A stretch of 20,080 nucleotides of DNA from BA4 sp044376575. GTDB lineage: Bacteria > Bacteroidota > Bacteroidia > CAIKAF01. The translations under genes and the position numbers were made by a program. Positions 6,821-15,400 of this stretch are shown piece after piece. The number at the start of each line of letters is the position of its first letter. Position 1 is the first letter of the stretch. The stretch lies in NCBI GenBank assembly GCA_044376575.1, contig JBILKR010000031.1:1-20080 (forward strand), in the 5' to 3' direction. Under the pieces are notes generated by a model. It made no database searches and was not told the origin of the DNA. It saw only the letters and a program-made list of their open reading frames with translations.

Positions 6821-8821
6821 TTATTTTTTCTTCTTACCACCGCTTTTCTGACGGATCTGTTCTTCGCGAATTTTCTGCATGTCTTCTATACGCTGCTGCC
6901 ACTTTGATTTTTTGATTGGTCGCTTTTTATTTTCTTCAATCACTGCCCTCAATTTATTTTCATCAATAAAAAACTGACGAATCACTAAAGTGATAATAAT
7001 ACTTACAACGTTTGAAAGAAAGTAATAATAACTCAATGCCGCACTGTAATTATTTAATATTCCGAGGAATAAAATAGGCATAATAAACATCATGATTTTC
7101 ATCTGTTGTGCCTGTATTCCGCCTGTATTCATTTGTGCACTGCTCATCCATGTATAAATCATGGTTGTAATAGTCATCAATAATGTAAATAAGCTCACGT
7201 GACTACCGTAAAATGGAATATTGAATGGTAAATCAAGAATTGAATCATAAGTTGAAAGGTCGGTTGCCCATAAGAATCCTTGTTGTCTTAATTCAATGGC
7301 TGCGGGAAAAAAGCTGAACATTGCTAATAAAATAGGCATTTGTAGCAATGCAGGAATACAACCGGCTAATGGACTTACACCAGCCCTGCGATACAATTGC
7401 ATAATTGCCTGTTGCTTTTCTAATGCCTGTTCCGGTTTAAATTTTTCAGATAATTCATCAATGTCCGGCTTTAGTAATCGCATCTTGGCACTTGATACAA
7501 AAGTTTTATAGGTGATGGGCGAAAGAATGATTTTGATGATAAGTGTTAGCAATAATATGATTAAACCGTAACCCAGTTTCATCTTATCAAAGAAATTAAA
7601 TACAGGGATAATCAACCATTTATTTACTGCACTAAAAATTCCAATTACACCCAGGTCAATTTGATCTTCAAGGTCAATGTTGTATTTTTTTAAAGTGTTA
7701 TAATGATTGGGTCCTATATACATCTGCATGGCAAATGTTTCATTGGAAGTATAATTGAAAGGAATGGCTAATTCAGTTGAATATTTTAAATTCACAAAAG
7801 GATTCTTTTTGCCGTTCAATTCTTCTTTAGGCTCAGCAGAAGCAGTAGGGAAGGGGTAATCTTTAAATCCGTCTTTAGCAATTAATGCAGTAGAAAAGAA
7901 TTGTTGTTTAAACGATATCCATTGAATTTCGTTTTCAATTTTCATATCGCCTGCGCCACCGCCACTTTTAATTTTATCTACTTCTTCATTTGTTTTAAAA
8001 TAAATATTACTGCGTGTTCTCTCTTCTTCAACATTTAATTCCTGTGATGGTGTAACCTGAGTCCATGCAAATGGCAATGCGTTTTGATTAGGTTCAAGAA
8101 CTTTATCCATTCCAACAAAGCGGACATTAAAATCAATCATATAATCATTTCCACTGATTACATAAGAAAATTCAATGTATGTATTTGGGTTTTCATTGGC
8201 ATAGACTTTATAACTGATAGTTGCTTTATTTTCGCCACTGATACTTTGCGATTGATTTTCTGTTTTAAAAATTAAATCGCCGGTATTGATAGCTTTTCCA
8301 TCACTGTAGAAAGTTAAATTGTAATCAGAAAGTGCTTTGATAAAAAGCTGGAGTGTATCCATCTGCTTTTCAATAAATCTCTTTTTATATGTCTGATATC
8401 CCAATAACTGAACATCACTAATTTTCCCACCTTTAGGACTAAAATGAATGATAAATTTTTCAGTTTTAACTGAAATCTCATTATTCTCACCTGTACCATG
8501 AGCAGCAAAAACGCCAAGGGCTTCTTTTCTGTTGACTAAAGAAATAGAATCCAGCATTGCCTGACGAGAACTATCAGGAAGATTTGCAAATACAGAATCT
8601 TGGACATTAGTTTTATTTTCTGTTTCTGCAGGTTGAATAGAAGCTGATTTAATAGTATCTATTTTGCTTTCTTCAATGGCCTGAATTTTTCGGATGGAAT
8701 CTTCAACCCTTGCTTTTTGTCTTTGTCTCTCAATCTCTTCAGGAGATGGCTTCATTATCAACCACCAACCCACAAGAATTCCACCCATCAATAACAACCC
8801 TAAAATCGAATTTCTATCCAT
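6821..8821 (-). CDS. yidC: Membrane protein insertase YidC
   Basis: YidC inserts and folds proteins in the inner membrane, alone or with SecYEG. The 666-residue protein has the Gram-negative layout: an N-terminal transmembrane helix (about 5-23), a Ser/Glu/Lys-rich linker, a large periplasmic beta domain (about 110-385), then the conserved core with transmembrane segments near 390-411, 417-437, 485-508, 540-560, 575-590 and 594-616, and a basic Lys-rich C-terminal tail ending GGKKKK that can contact the ribosome. The core signatures SPITYKTFVSSAKMRLLKP and GCIPALLQMPILLAMF are clear. At the position of the E. coli groove arginine (R366) there is a lysine (K430), which I recall as common in Bacteroidota homologues. 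It is transcribed alone here, divergent from a TonB receptor. Confidence 0.95.
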   Translation of the reverse strand: MDRNSILGLLLMGGILVGWWLIMKPSPEEIERQRQKARVEDSIRKIQAIEESKIDTIKSASIQPAETENKTNVQDSVFANLPDSSRQAMLDSISLVNRKEALGVFAAHGTGENNEISVKTEKFIIHFSPKGGKISDVQLLGYQTYKKRFIEKQMDTLQLFIKALSDYNLTFYSDGKAINTGDLIFKTENQSQSISGENKATISYKVYANENPNTYIEFSYVISGNDYMIDFNVRFVGMDKVLEPNQNALPFAWTQVTPSQELNVEEERTRSNIYFKTNEEVDKIKSGGGAGDMKIENEIQWISFKQQFFSTALIAKDGFKDYPFPTASAEPKEELNGKKNPFVNLKYSTELAIPFNYTSNETFAMQMYIGPNHYNTLKKYNIDLEDQIDLGVIGIFSAVNKWLIIPVFNFFDKMKLGYGLIILLLTLIIKIILSPITYKTFVSSAKMRLLKPDIDELSEKFKPEQALEKQQAIMQLYRRAGVSPLAGCIPALLQMPILLAMFSFFPAAIELRQQGFLWATDLSTYDSILDLPFNIPFYGSHVSLFTLLMTITTMIYTWMSSAQMNTGGIQAQQMKIMMFIMPILFLGILNNYSAALSYYYFLSNVVSIIITLVIRQFFIDENKLRAVIEENKKRPIKKSKWQQRIEDMQKIREEQIRQKSGGKKKK

Positions 8822-8847
8822 GATTAATCTTAATTTCTAATGAATGG

Positions 8848-8855
8848 CAAAGATA
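8848..8855 (-). promoter_or_regulatory. -7 element TATCTTTG upstream of yidC
   Basis: On the minus strand TATCTTTG matches TAnnTTTG and ends 26 nt before the yidC ATG at 8821, predicting a leader of about 22 nt. No good TTTG is seen at the -33 position. Confidence 0.45.
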
Positions 8856-8947
8856 TAAGGATGAACGGAATGTGCATAATATTTTTATGTGTATAATGAA
8901 ATTATGAAAACATCATCTTTTACCATGACTTTTATTTACAGAATCAA

Positions 8948-8955
8948 TATATTTG
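8948..8955 (+). promoter_or_regulatory. -7 element TATATTTG upstream of the TonB-dependent receptor
   Basis: TATATTTG matches TAnnTTTG and lies 17-29 nt before the cluster of ATG codons at 8973, 8976 and 8985. It falls inside the longest possible reading frame (from 8889), which argues that translation starts after it, where the signal peptide begins. The -33 box is not evident. Confidence 0.45.
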
Positions 8956-8984
8956 TTACTTATTCAGATTGTATGATGAGTGTA

Positions 8985-11291
8985 ATGAGGAATTTCTTTT
9001 TTATTGTCTTAGTATCTCTTTCTTTTATCGCGAATGCTCAGGATCAGTTAGGCAGCATCAGAGGAACTGTTTTTGATAAAAATACAGGAGATCCTATTCC
9101 ACTGGCAAACATTACGCTCGAAGGAACAAAAATCGGAACATCAACAGATAACAATGGATTCTTCAGTATTACCCGTCTTCAACCGGGTGATTATAAGTTA
9201 ATCATTAAGGTATTGGGCTATGATAAGTTTAGTAAATCATTTAAAATTCAGCCCGGTAAAACAATCAATGAAAAAATATTTTTGGAGGAAATGGCGATTG
9301 AACTCGGAGGTGTAGAAATTACACAGGAAGTTCAGGAAGCTAAAGAAGAAGTGAAAATTTCGCAGGTGAGTGTAACACCTGAAACTATAAAAAAAATGCC
9401 AAGTATTGGTGGTGAGCCTGATATTGCACAGTATTTACAGGTTTTACCCGGTGTTGTTTCAACAGGTGATCAGGGAGGACAGTTGTACATTCGGGGAGGA
9501 GCACCTATACAGAATAAAGTATTATTGGATGGAGCAATTATTTATAATCCTTTTCACTCTATTGGGTTATTTTCTGTTTTTGAAACTGACGTGATTAGAA
9601 ATGCAGATGTTTACACCGGAGGTTTCGCTGCTAATTTCGGAGGTCGTATATCTTCTATTATGGATATCACAACACGTGATGGAAACAGGAAGCGATTCTC
9701 AGGTAAATTTGGAGTAAATACATTCACTGCGAAAGGAATTTTTGAAGGTCCTATAGTTAAACTGAAAGAAAATTCAAAAACTACTGCTTCTTTTTTACTA
9801 AGTGTTAAAGGATCTTATTTAGAACAAAGTTCTAAGCTGTTTTATCCGTATGCAGATGCCAATGGATTACCTTATAATTTCTATGATATCTACGGTAAGA
9901 TAAGTTTATATACTGGTGATATGGGAAGCAAGATTAATCTGTTTGGCTTTTCATATAACGACATGGTGAACTTTAGTGATGTTACACAACTAAACTGGAG
10001 GGCAAATGGTGGAGGATTGAATTTTGCTTTTGTTCCAGGTCAGGCCAATGTTAGAATTGATGGGGTGATCAGTTATTCTAATTATCAGATGACTATGAAT
10101 GAAAAGGTTTCAGGTACTCGCTATAGTTATGTAGATGGATTCAATGTAAACTTAAACTTTCATCAGTTTTTCGGAACCAATAAAATTACATACGGACTGG
10201 AAGCTTTAGGTTTTAAAACACAATACAAATATGAATTACCATTTCTGAATAAATCTCCTGAACAGACCGAAAATACTACTGAAATAGCCGGTTTTGTGAG
10301 GTATAAATTCAATAAATGGGGTTTTGTTTTTGATCCGAGTTTCCGATTACATTATTATGCCTCATTAAATAATGTTTCTGCTGAACCTCGTTTAGGTATA
10401 AAATATAACATCCGTGAATGGTGGAGAATTAAAGTTGCGGGTGGAATGTATTCTCAAAACTTGATTGCCGCAAATTCAGACCGCGATGTTGTGAATCTGT
10501 TTTACGGTTTTTTATCCGGAACTGATAACCTGCAAGATTCTTTGAATGGTCAGCAAATAACATCAAACTTACAGAAATCACAGCATGCAATAGCGGGTAT
10601 GGAGTTTAACATTACCAAGTATGTTACATTAAATGTAGAAGGATATTATATGAATTTTGAGCAGTTGATTAATGTAAATAGAAATAAAATTTATGATGAT
10701 AACGGCGAGAATTCATTTAAACCTGATTACCTGAAAAAAGACTTAATTGTAGAAAATGGTTACTCAGCTGGATTAGATGCAACTGTAAAAGTAGAATGGA
10801 AAAATTTATATCTATGGTTTGTTTATTCATTTATGAAAACTGAACGAACAGACGAAGTGAGAACTTATTCTCCTCATTTTGACAGAAGGCATAACTTAAA
10901 TATTGTTGCTAATTACAAAGCAGGAAAGAAAAAAGATTGGGAATTTAGCGCCAGATGGAACTTAGGATCAGGCTTCCCTTTTACACAGACACAAGGTTTT
11001 TATGAGTTGATTGATTTTCAAAACGGAATTAATACTGATTATACTACTGCCAACGGAAATTTGGGTATTCAGTACGGCGATATCAATGGTGGTAATTTAC
11101 CCTGGTATCATCGCCTGGACATTAATATCAAAAAAACATTTCAGTTTGGTAAAAATGTTAAGCTTGAGTTGAATGCAGGTGCTACAAATACCTACAATCG
11201 TGAAAATATTTTTTATATCGATCGTATTACTTCACAACGTGTAAACCAATTGCCCATCTTATACAATTTTGGGGTAAACATGGAATTTTAA
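8985..11291 (+). CDS. TonB-dependent outer membrane receptor with carboxypeptidase-regulatory-like domain
   Basis: The protein is an outer-membrane beta-barrel importer energised by TonB/ExbBD. Starting at the ATG at 8985 gives 768 residues and a clean signal peptide (MRNFFFIVLVSLSFIANAQ). ATGs at 8973 and 8976 are alternatives, while upstream codons back to 8889 encode an unlikely leader. Residues about 23-103 form a carboxypeptidase-D-regulatory-like beta-sandwich (GTVFDKNTGDPIPLANITLE). The plug follows at about 126-233, with LPGVVSTGDQGGQLYIRGG and NKVLLDGAIIYNPFH. The rest is a barrel rich in alternating aromatic strands, ending in FGVNMEF with the terminal Phe typical of outer-membrane barrels. 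No SusD partner is adjacent, so it is not a classical Sus-type glycan uptake pair. The ligand is unknown. An S8 protease gene follows 44 nt later on the same strand without an intervening terminator. Confidence 0.9.
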   Translation: MRNFFFIVLVSLSFIANAQDQLGSIRGTVFDKNTGDPIPLANITLEGTKIGTSTDNNGFFSITRLQPGDYKLIIKVLGYDKFSKSFKIQPGKTINEKIFLEEMAIELGGVEITQEVQEAKEEVKISQVSVTPETIKKMPSIGGEPDIAQYLQVLPGVVSTGDQGGQLYIRGGAPIQNKVLLDGAIIYNPFHSIGLFSVFETDVIRNADVYTGGFAANFGGRISSIMDITTRDGNRKRFSGKFGVNTFTAKGIFEGPIVKLKENSKTTASFLLSVKGSYLEQSSKLFYPYADANGLPYNFYDIYGKISLYTGDMGSKINLFGFSYNDMVNFSDVTQLNWRANGGGLNFAFVPGQANVRIDGVISYSNYQMTMNEKVSGTRYSYVDGFNVNLNFHQFFGTNKITYGLEALGFKTQYKYELPFLNKSPEQTENTTEIAGFVRYKFNKWGFVFDPSFRLHYYASLNNVSAEPRLGIKYNIREWWRIKVAGGMYSQNLIAANSDRDVVNLFYGFLSGTDNLQDSLNGQQITSNLQKSQHAIAGMEFNITKYVTLNVEGYYMNFEQLINVNRNKIYDDNGENSFKPDYLKKDLIVENGYSAGLDATVKVEWKNLYLWFVYSFMKTERTDEVRTYSPHFDRRHNLNIVANYKAGKKKDWEFSARWNLGSGFPFTQTQGFYELIDFQNGINTDYTTANGNLGIQYGDINGGNLPWYHRLDINIKKTFQFGKNVKLELNAGATNTYNRENIFYIDRITSQRVNQLPILYNFGVNMEF

Positions 11292-11306
11292 TCGAATTGA
11301 TTTGTT

Positions 11307-11314
11307 TATCTTTA
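11307..11314 (+). promoter_or_regulatory. Possible weak -7 element for the S8 protease
   Basis: TATCTTTA matches TAnnTTTG except for the last base and sits 21 nt before the ATG at 11336, the same spacing as the other promoters here. The protease may have its own start as well as read-through from the receptor gene. Confidence 0.22.
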
Positions 11315-11335
11315 AATCAAATTATTGGTGTAAAG

Positions 11336-14176
11336 ATGCTTCGTCATTTTATTATTATTTCATTTTTAATTTGCACAAAAATATTTGCGCAGCATCAGCG
11401 ATTTCCTGATAATTTCAAAGCTGAATACTATTTTTATTCAGACACATTGAAGGAAGGAATTGATATCGTTCCTCAAACATTTGTTGTGAAAATTAAAGAT
11501 GAATACAGGCATTTATGTATCAATAATGCCATCTCAATACCTGCTTTGCAACCCATCTTTCAGTTGGCCGGTGTTACTTCAATAAAAAAAATATATCCTA
11601 ATCATCAGCCTCCCAAATTCAGATTCAATTCACTGGGTGAAAAATTAACTGATTTGTCATTGATCTATGATATTGAATTTTCAAATTCAGTTCCTGTATT
11701 ATCAATTGTTCATCAGTTGAATGCTTCTGGTGTAGTTGAGTATGCACAGCCCAGAACTATTGAGCAGCCTCTCACAGATTTACATCTGAATTATCTTCCT
11801 AATGATCCAAGTGTTCAGACACAATGGAATTTATATAAAATTAAAGCCATTGATGTTTGGGATTCTATACAGGGTGATACAACAGTCGTTATTGGTATGG
11901 TTGACGGCGGAACTAACTTTTCTCACCCTGATTTGCTGACTAACATAAAATATAATTATGCAGATCCGTTAGATGGTATTGATAATGATAACGACGGTTA
12001 TGTTGATAATTTCAGAGGTTGGGATATAGGTGATAATGATAATAATCCTCAGTATATCGCAACGTATAACAGTGCGCATGGAACGGCAATGAGTGGAGTT
12101 GCTGCAGCTTCTACTGATAATGGCATTGGGATAGCAGGTGTAGCATTTAATTGTAAATATTTATCTGTAAAAATGGTAAGTAGCGCAGCAGGTTGGACAA
12201 GAGGTTATGAAGGTATTGTTTATGCTGCTGATCACGGTGCTGATGTTATCAGTTGCTCATGGGGAAGTAATTCTCCCGGACCATACAAAGAAGATGTGCT
12301 GCGTTATGCAACAGTGAATATGAATAAACAAGTGGTAGCTGCATGCGGAAATAGTAATAATTCGGTTCCTGTATATCCTGCTGCTTACGATTATGTATTG
12401 TCCGTTGCGAGTTCAACAAACACTGATATGAAATCACCCACTTCTTCATTTTATGATGAAGTGGATATTTCTTCACCGGCATATCAAATTCCAATCATTT
12501 ATGGTAGTGGTTATGGAACAGGTGGCGGAACATCAGAAGCAGCGGCACAAACTTCAGGATCGATAGCATTGATTAAATCGTTTTTCCCCAATTTACAACC
12601 TCGACAAGTGGGTGCGTTGATTCAGCAAACTTCTGATGTAATAGATACCATTGCTTTAAATATAGCTTATCAAAACAAAATTGGATATGGTAGAATTAAT
12701 TTATGGAACGCTATAACTGCATCTCATCGTCCATTTATCAATATGAGTTCAAGAAATTATTCTGATGGTGTTGATGATATATTTTTAATTAATGATACTG
12801 CCAATTTATCCGGTACTTTTTTTAATTATCTATCTAATTCTTCAACGAACTTAACTGCTAAAATTTCTCATTCAAGTCAGTATATTCAGCTTATCGATTC
12901 AGTCATACAAATTGGCATTTTGAATGAATTACAAAGCAATGCACCTATAGATGAGTTCAGGTTTAGAGTGTTGCCTGCATGCCCTGTAAATCAGGTTGTG
13001 ACATTGAAAATTTCATATTATGATAATGGCTTTCTAAATCATCAGTATATTCAGGTTTTTGTGAATCCTTCATTTTATAACCTGGATAAAAATGGATTAA
13101 CAACTTCTATTACTTCTACAGGGCGTATTGGATACAACAGCAACAATTCTTCTCAAGGTGTTGGTTTTAGAAGAGGAGACGGTCCGAATCAATTGTTGCA
13201 GTTATATTTTAATCCGATGGGTTTTTGGATAGGAAATCAAAATAAAGTATCCAACCAGACACTCACAAATCCGCTAGGTCCATGTTGTCCCCTTGCAAAT
13301 GATCAGCATTTTATTGCACTTGAAAATATACAGCGAGTTATCCCTGCAACTATTTCAGATATTGAATTAAAAAGTCGTTATAACGATTCAGGTGCAGGTG
13401 TGAATGCTCTGCAGGTTGAGGTTAGCCAGCATACCTGGATGTGGAATTCACAACCTCAGGATTCTAATTTTATTGTATTGCAGTATATGATTGAAAATAA
13501 ATCGATCAGTCCTTTACAAAATCTTTATGCAGGTATTTTTTCTGACTTTGATGCACTGGATTCAATTTATCAGTTTACACCCAATATCGCTTATTATGAT
13601 ACGCTGCATCAAATAGGAATTATACATAATCCTAACGGGAATGACTGGATTGGTGTTCAATTGCTGAATAATATATCTCCGGCATATTTTGCAAATAATT
13701 CAGATGGATCTAATGGTTCAGCTAATGTTTATAACGGATTTACACAGGCTGAAAAATTTATGATGATGTCCGGTGGAATTCTTCGTCCTGTTTCAGATCT
13801 TACAGATATTACACAATACATCGGTTATACAATTGATTCTTTAGCCGCTCAATCATGTACGGCTATACATTTTGCCTTGCTGGTTGCTTCTTCATACAAT
13901 GAACTGATCGCAGCATCTGTGTCTGCAAAAAATAAATATCAAACATTAATCAATGTTTGGACAGGATCATACAGTAATAACTGGCATGATTCTCAAAATT
14001 GGTCACAGCAAGCTGTTCCCGGAGTAGAGGATTACGTGCTGATTCCATCAATGACATCGTCTTCTGTCTATCAACCTGTAATTTCGACCCAAGACGGATA
14101 TGTTAAACATCTTGAAGTTTTATGCGGGGGTAATTTGCAGGTAATCAATAACAGAAAATTATTCGTTGGGTATTAA
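11336..14176 (+). CDS. Secreted S8 (subtilisin-like) serine protease
   Basis: The protein has 946 residues. The start at 11336 gives a signal peptide, MLRHFIIISFLICTKIFAQ; a TTG at 11297 would add 13 residues before it and is not credible. Residues about 30-145 look like an N-terminal prodomain. The peptidase domain (about 160-480) keeps the full triad: D190 in GMVDGGTNFSHPDL, H248 in SAHGTAMSG, S400 in GGGTSEAAAQTSG, plus the oxyanion Asn N339 in AACGNS. A DGIDNDNDGYVDN segment (213-225) resembles acidic calcium-binding loops common in Bacteroidota subtilases. The motifs around D, H and S deviate from DTG, HGTH and GTSMA, but no catalytic residue is lost. A beta-rich region follows, then a WxGxxSxxWxxxxNW...VPG module that ends abruptly at LFVGY. 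No T9SS sorting domain is visible, which is unusual for such a protein. Confidence 0.88.
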   Translation: MLRHFIIISFLICTKIFAQHQRFPDNFKAEYYFYSDTLKEGIDIVPQTFVVKIKDEYRHLCINNAISIPALQPIFQLAGVTSIKKIYPNHQPPKFRFNSLGEKLTDLSLIYDIEFSNSVPVLSIVHQLNASGVVEYAQPRTIEQPLTDLHLNYLPNDPSVQTQWNLYKIKAIDVWDSIQGDTTVVIGMVDGGTNFSHPDLLTNIKYNYADPLDGIDNDNDGYVDNFRGWDIGDNDNNPQYIATYNSAHGTAMSGVAAASTDNGIGIAGVAFNCKYLSVKMVSSAAGWTRGYEGIVYAADHGADVISCSWGSNSPGPYKEDVLRYATVNMNKQVVAACGNSNNSVPVYPAAYDYVLSVASSTNTDMKSPTSSFYDEVDISSPAYQIPIIYGSGYGTGGGTSEAAAQTSGSIALIKSFFPNLQPRQVGALIQQTSDVIDTIALNIAYQNKIGYGRINLWNAITASHRPFINMSSRNYSDGVDDIFLINDTANLSGTFFNYLSNSSTNLTAKISHSSQYIQLIDSVIQIGILNELQSNAPIDEFRFRVLPACPVNQVVTLKISYYDNGFLNHQYIQVFVNPSFYNLDKNGLTTSITSTGRIGYNSNNSSQGVGFRRGDGPNQLLQLYFNPMGFWIGNQNKVSNQTLTNPLGPCCPLANDQHFIALENIQRVIPATISDIELKSRYNDSGAGVNALQVEVSQHTWMWNSQPQDSNFIVLQYMIENKSISPLQNLYAGIFSDFDALDSIYQFTPNIAYYDTLHQIGIIHNPNGNDWIGVQLLNNISPAYFANNSDGSNGSANVYNGFTQAEKFMMMSGGILRPVSDLTDITQYIGYTIDSLAAQSCTAIHFALLVASSYNELIAASVSAKNKYQTLINVWTGSYSNNWHDSQNWSQQAVPGVEDYVLIPSMTSSSVYQPVISTQDGYVKHLEVLCGGNLQVINNRKLFVGY

Positions 14177-14197
14177 ATAAATGATAGTTAGATGAAT

Positions 14198-14212
14198 CCT
14201 GAGCATTTCAGG
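14198..14212 (+). terminator. Weak hairpin after the S8 protease
   Basis: CCTGA (14198-14202) and TCAGG (14208-14212) form a 5-bp stem with a 5-nt loop 21 nt after the stop codon, followed by an AT-rich but not T-only stretch. It could be a weak terminator; the short stem makes this uncertain. Confidence 0.3.
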
Positions 14213-14233
14213 TTAATATTTGGATAGTTTTTA

Positions 14234-14241
14234 TACATTTG
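14234..14241 (+). promoter_or_regulatory. -7 element TACATTTG for the DUF5606 gene
   Basis: TACATTTG matches TAnnTTTG and ends 21 nt before the ATG at 14263, predicting a leader of about 17 nt. It overlaps a TTG codon (14239) that would otherwise be a possible start, which supports the ATG at 14263. No good -33 box is seen. Confidence 0.45.
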
Positions 14242-14262
14242 CATAAAATTAAACAAGAGTAC

Positions 14263-14832
14263 ATGGAATTTGAAAAATTCATTGCCATCAGTGGTCAAGG
14301 TTCATTGTTCGTGATAATCAGCAGAACAGCAAACGGATTAATTGCAGAATCTGTAGAAGATAAAAAACGCATTCCTGTATTTCAAAATATGGATGTGAGT
14401 TCATTGCAGGATATTAGCATTTATACGAACTCAGGAGAAGTTCCTTTAAAGGAAGTTTTTCTTAAAATGTTTGAGAAAGAGGAAGGAAAGGAAGCCATGG
14501 ATGCAAAGGCTGATAATAATTCATTGTTTAGTTATTTTGAAACAATTGTTCCTGAATTTGACAGAGAAAAAGTATATGCATCGCATATAAAAAAAATGTT
14601 GAAATGGTACAATCAGTTAGTAAAAAGCAATTTGCTGGATCCTGAAAAACTTAAGGCAAAAGAAGAAAATACAGAAGTAGCTGAATCTAAGAAATCTGAA
14701 GAAAAACCTAAAGTTGAAAAAGAAAAGAAAGAGCCTAAAAAGGTTGCTAAAACAAATGTTACTAAACCTGCTGCTCCTAAAAATGCACCAACTAAAAAAG
14801 TGCAGGGGGTTAGAAAAGCTGGTGGTTCTTAA
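14263..14832 (+). CDS. DUF5606 family protein with basic low-complexity tail
   Basis: I recognise the N-terminal 130 or so residues as the Bacteroidota-specific DUF5606 family: ISGQGSLFVIISRTANGLIA, ESVEDKKRIPVFQNMDVSSL, DISIYTNSGEVPLKEVF, and later VPEFDREKVYASHIKKMLKW. Its molecular function is unknown to me. The start at 14263 (MEFEKFIAISG) matches where family members usually begin. There is no signal peptide, so it is cytoplasmic. The last 55 or so residues (about 135-189) are low complexity, nearly all Lys, Glu, Ala, Pro and Thr, ending in a net basic stretch (PKKVAKTNVTKPAAPKNAPT, then KKVQGVRKAGGS), a composition seen in flexible nucleic-acid-binding tails. The gene is single, with its own -7 element and a strong terminator. 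Confidence 0.82.
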   Translation: MEFEKFIAISGQGSLFVIISRTANGLIAESVEDKKRIPVFQNMDVSSLQDISIYTNSGEVPLKEVFLKMFEKEEGKEAMDAKADNNSLFSYFETIVPEFDREKVYASHIKKMLKWYNQLVKSNLLDPEKLKAKEENTEVAESKKSEEKPKVEKEKKEPKKVAKTNVTKPAAPKNAPTKKVQGVRKAGGS

Positions 14833-14852
14833 AATATCATAGACTTTATTTT

Positions 14853-14877
14853 AAAGCCGGATATTCCGGCTTTTTTT
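14853..14877 (+). terminator. Rho-independent terminator after the DUF5606 gene
   Basis: A perfect 9-bp stem (14853-14861 with 14865-14873) encloses a TAT loop and has a GCCGGA core. It is followed by an uninterrupted run of seven T (14871-14877). It lies 20 nt after the stop codon at 14832. Confidence 0.9.
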
Positions 14878-14902
14878 ATGTGAAATACAGAACGTTAAAC
14901 TT

Positions 14903-14910
14903 TATATTTA
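14903..14910 (+). promoter_or_regulatory. Possible -7 element for the DUF2141-PIG-L pair
   Basis: TATATTTA matches TAnnTTTG except the last base and ends 19 nt before the ATG at 14930. A promoter is needed here because a strong terminator lies just upstream. A second run, TTTATTTG (14907-14914), is an equally imperfect alternative. Confidence 0.3.
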
Positions 14911-14929
14911 TTTGATTGTTATAATGTTT

Positions 14930-15367
14930 ATGAAAAAATTAAAATTCATTTTATCTGTATTATGTAGTATTTACTTTTATAGTAGTTACAGTCAACAAAT
15001 AGATTTAACCATTACTGATATTCGCAATAGTAAAGGAAATTTAGTAATGGGTATATATAAGGATCAGGATTCATTTGAAAAAGAAACTCCGTATATGAAT
15101 TTAACCTGGCCGAAGTCAGGTAAAGTTATAAATGGAGTATTTAAAATTACCTTTTCAGTACCTCCCGGTATCTATGGTCTTTCATTACTTGATGATGAAA
15201 CGCCAAACAATAAAATGGATTATACATGGTATTCTTTTCCTCAGGAAGGTTTCGGCTTCTCTAATTATTACCATAAAGGATGGAGTAAACCTAAATTGAG
15301 TTCTTTCCTGATTCAGGTATTGCAAGGGAAAACTACTGTTGCAAATATCAAAATGAGGTATATGTAA
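14930..15367 (+). CDS. Secreted DUF2141 domain protein
   Basis: This 145-residue protein carries a signal peptide (MKKLKFILSVLCSIYFYSSYSQ) followed by one DUF2141 domain. Family hallmarks are GNLVMGIYKDQDSF near residues 35-50, the central PPGIYGLSLLDDETPNNKMD (where related proteins have G-x-Y-A-x-x-x-x-HDEN-x-N-x-x-x-D), and PQEGFGFSNYY. The His of HDEN is replaced by Leu-Asp here. DUF2141 proteins are small exported beta-sandwich proteins of unknown function, common in Bacteroidota and Proteobacteria. The MKK start is preferred over ATG 14924 and TTG 14912, which would prepend residues to an otherwise normal signal peptide. The PIG-L gene begins 33 nt after the stop with no hairpin between, so the two are probably co-transcribed. 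Confidence 0.85.
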   Translation: MKKLKFILSVLCSIYFYSSYSQQIDLTITDIRNSKGNLVMGIYKDQDSFEKETPYMNLTWPKSGKVINGVFKITFSVPPGIYGLSLLDDETPNNKMDYTWYSFPQEGFGFSNYYHKGWSKPKLSSFLIQVLQGKTTVANIKMRYM

Positions 15368-15400
15368 TTGTTCTTATCTTAACTTGTACACATCATAGCA

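Noticed and set aside
8889..8984. Upstream start of the TonB receptor giving a 32-residue extension
   Set aside because: The extension contains a TAnnTTTG promoter element and would bury the signal peptide; ATG at 8985 (or 8973/8976) fits better.
14239..14262. TTG start for the DUF5606 protein
   Set aside because: It overlaps the -7 element TACATTTG, and family members begin close to the MEFEKF start.
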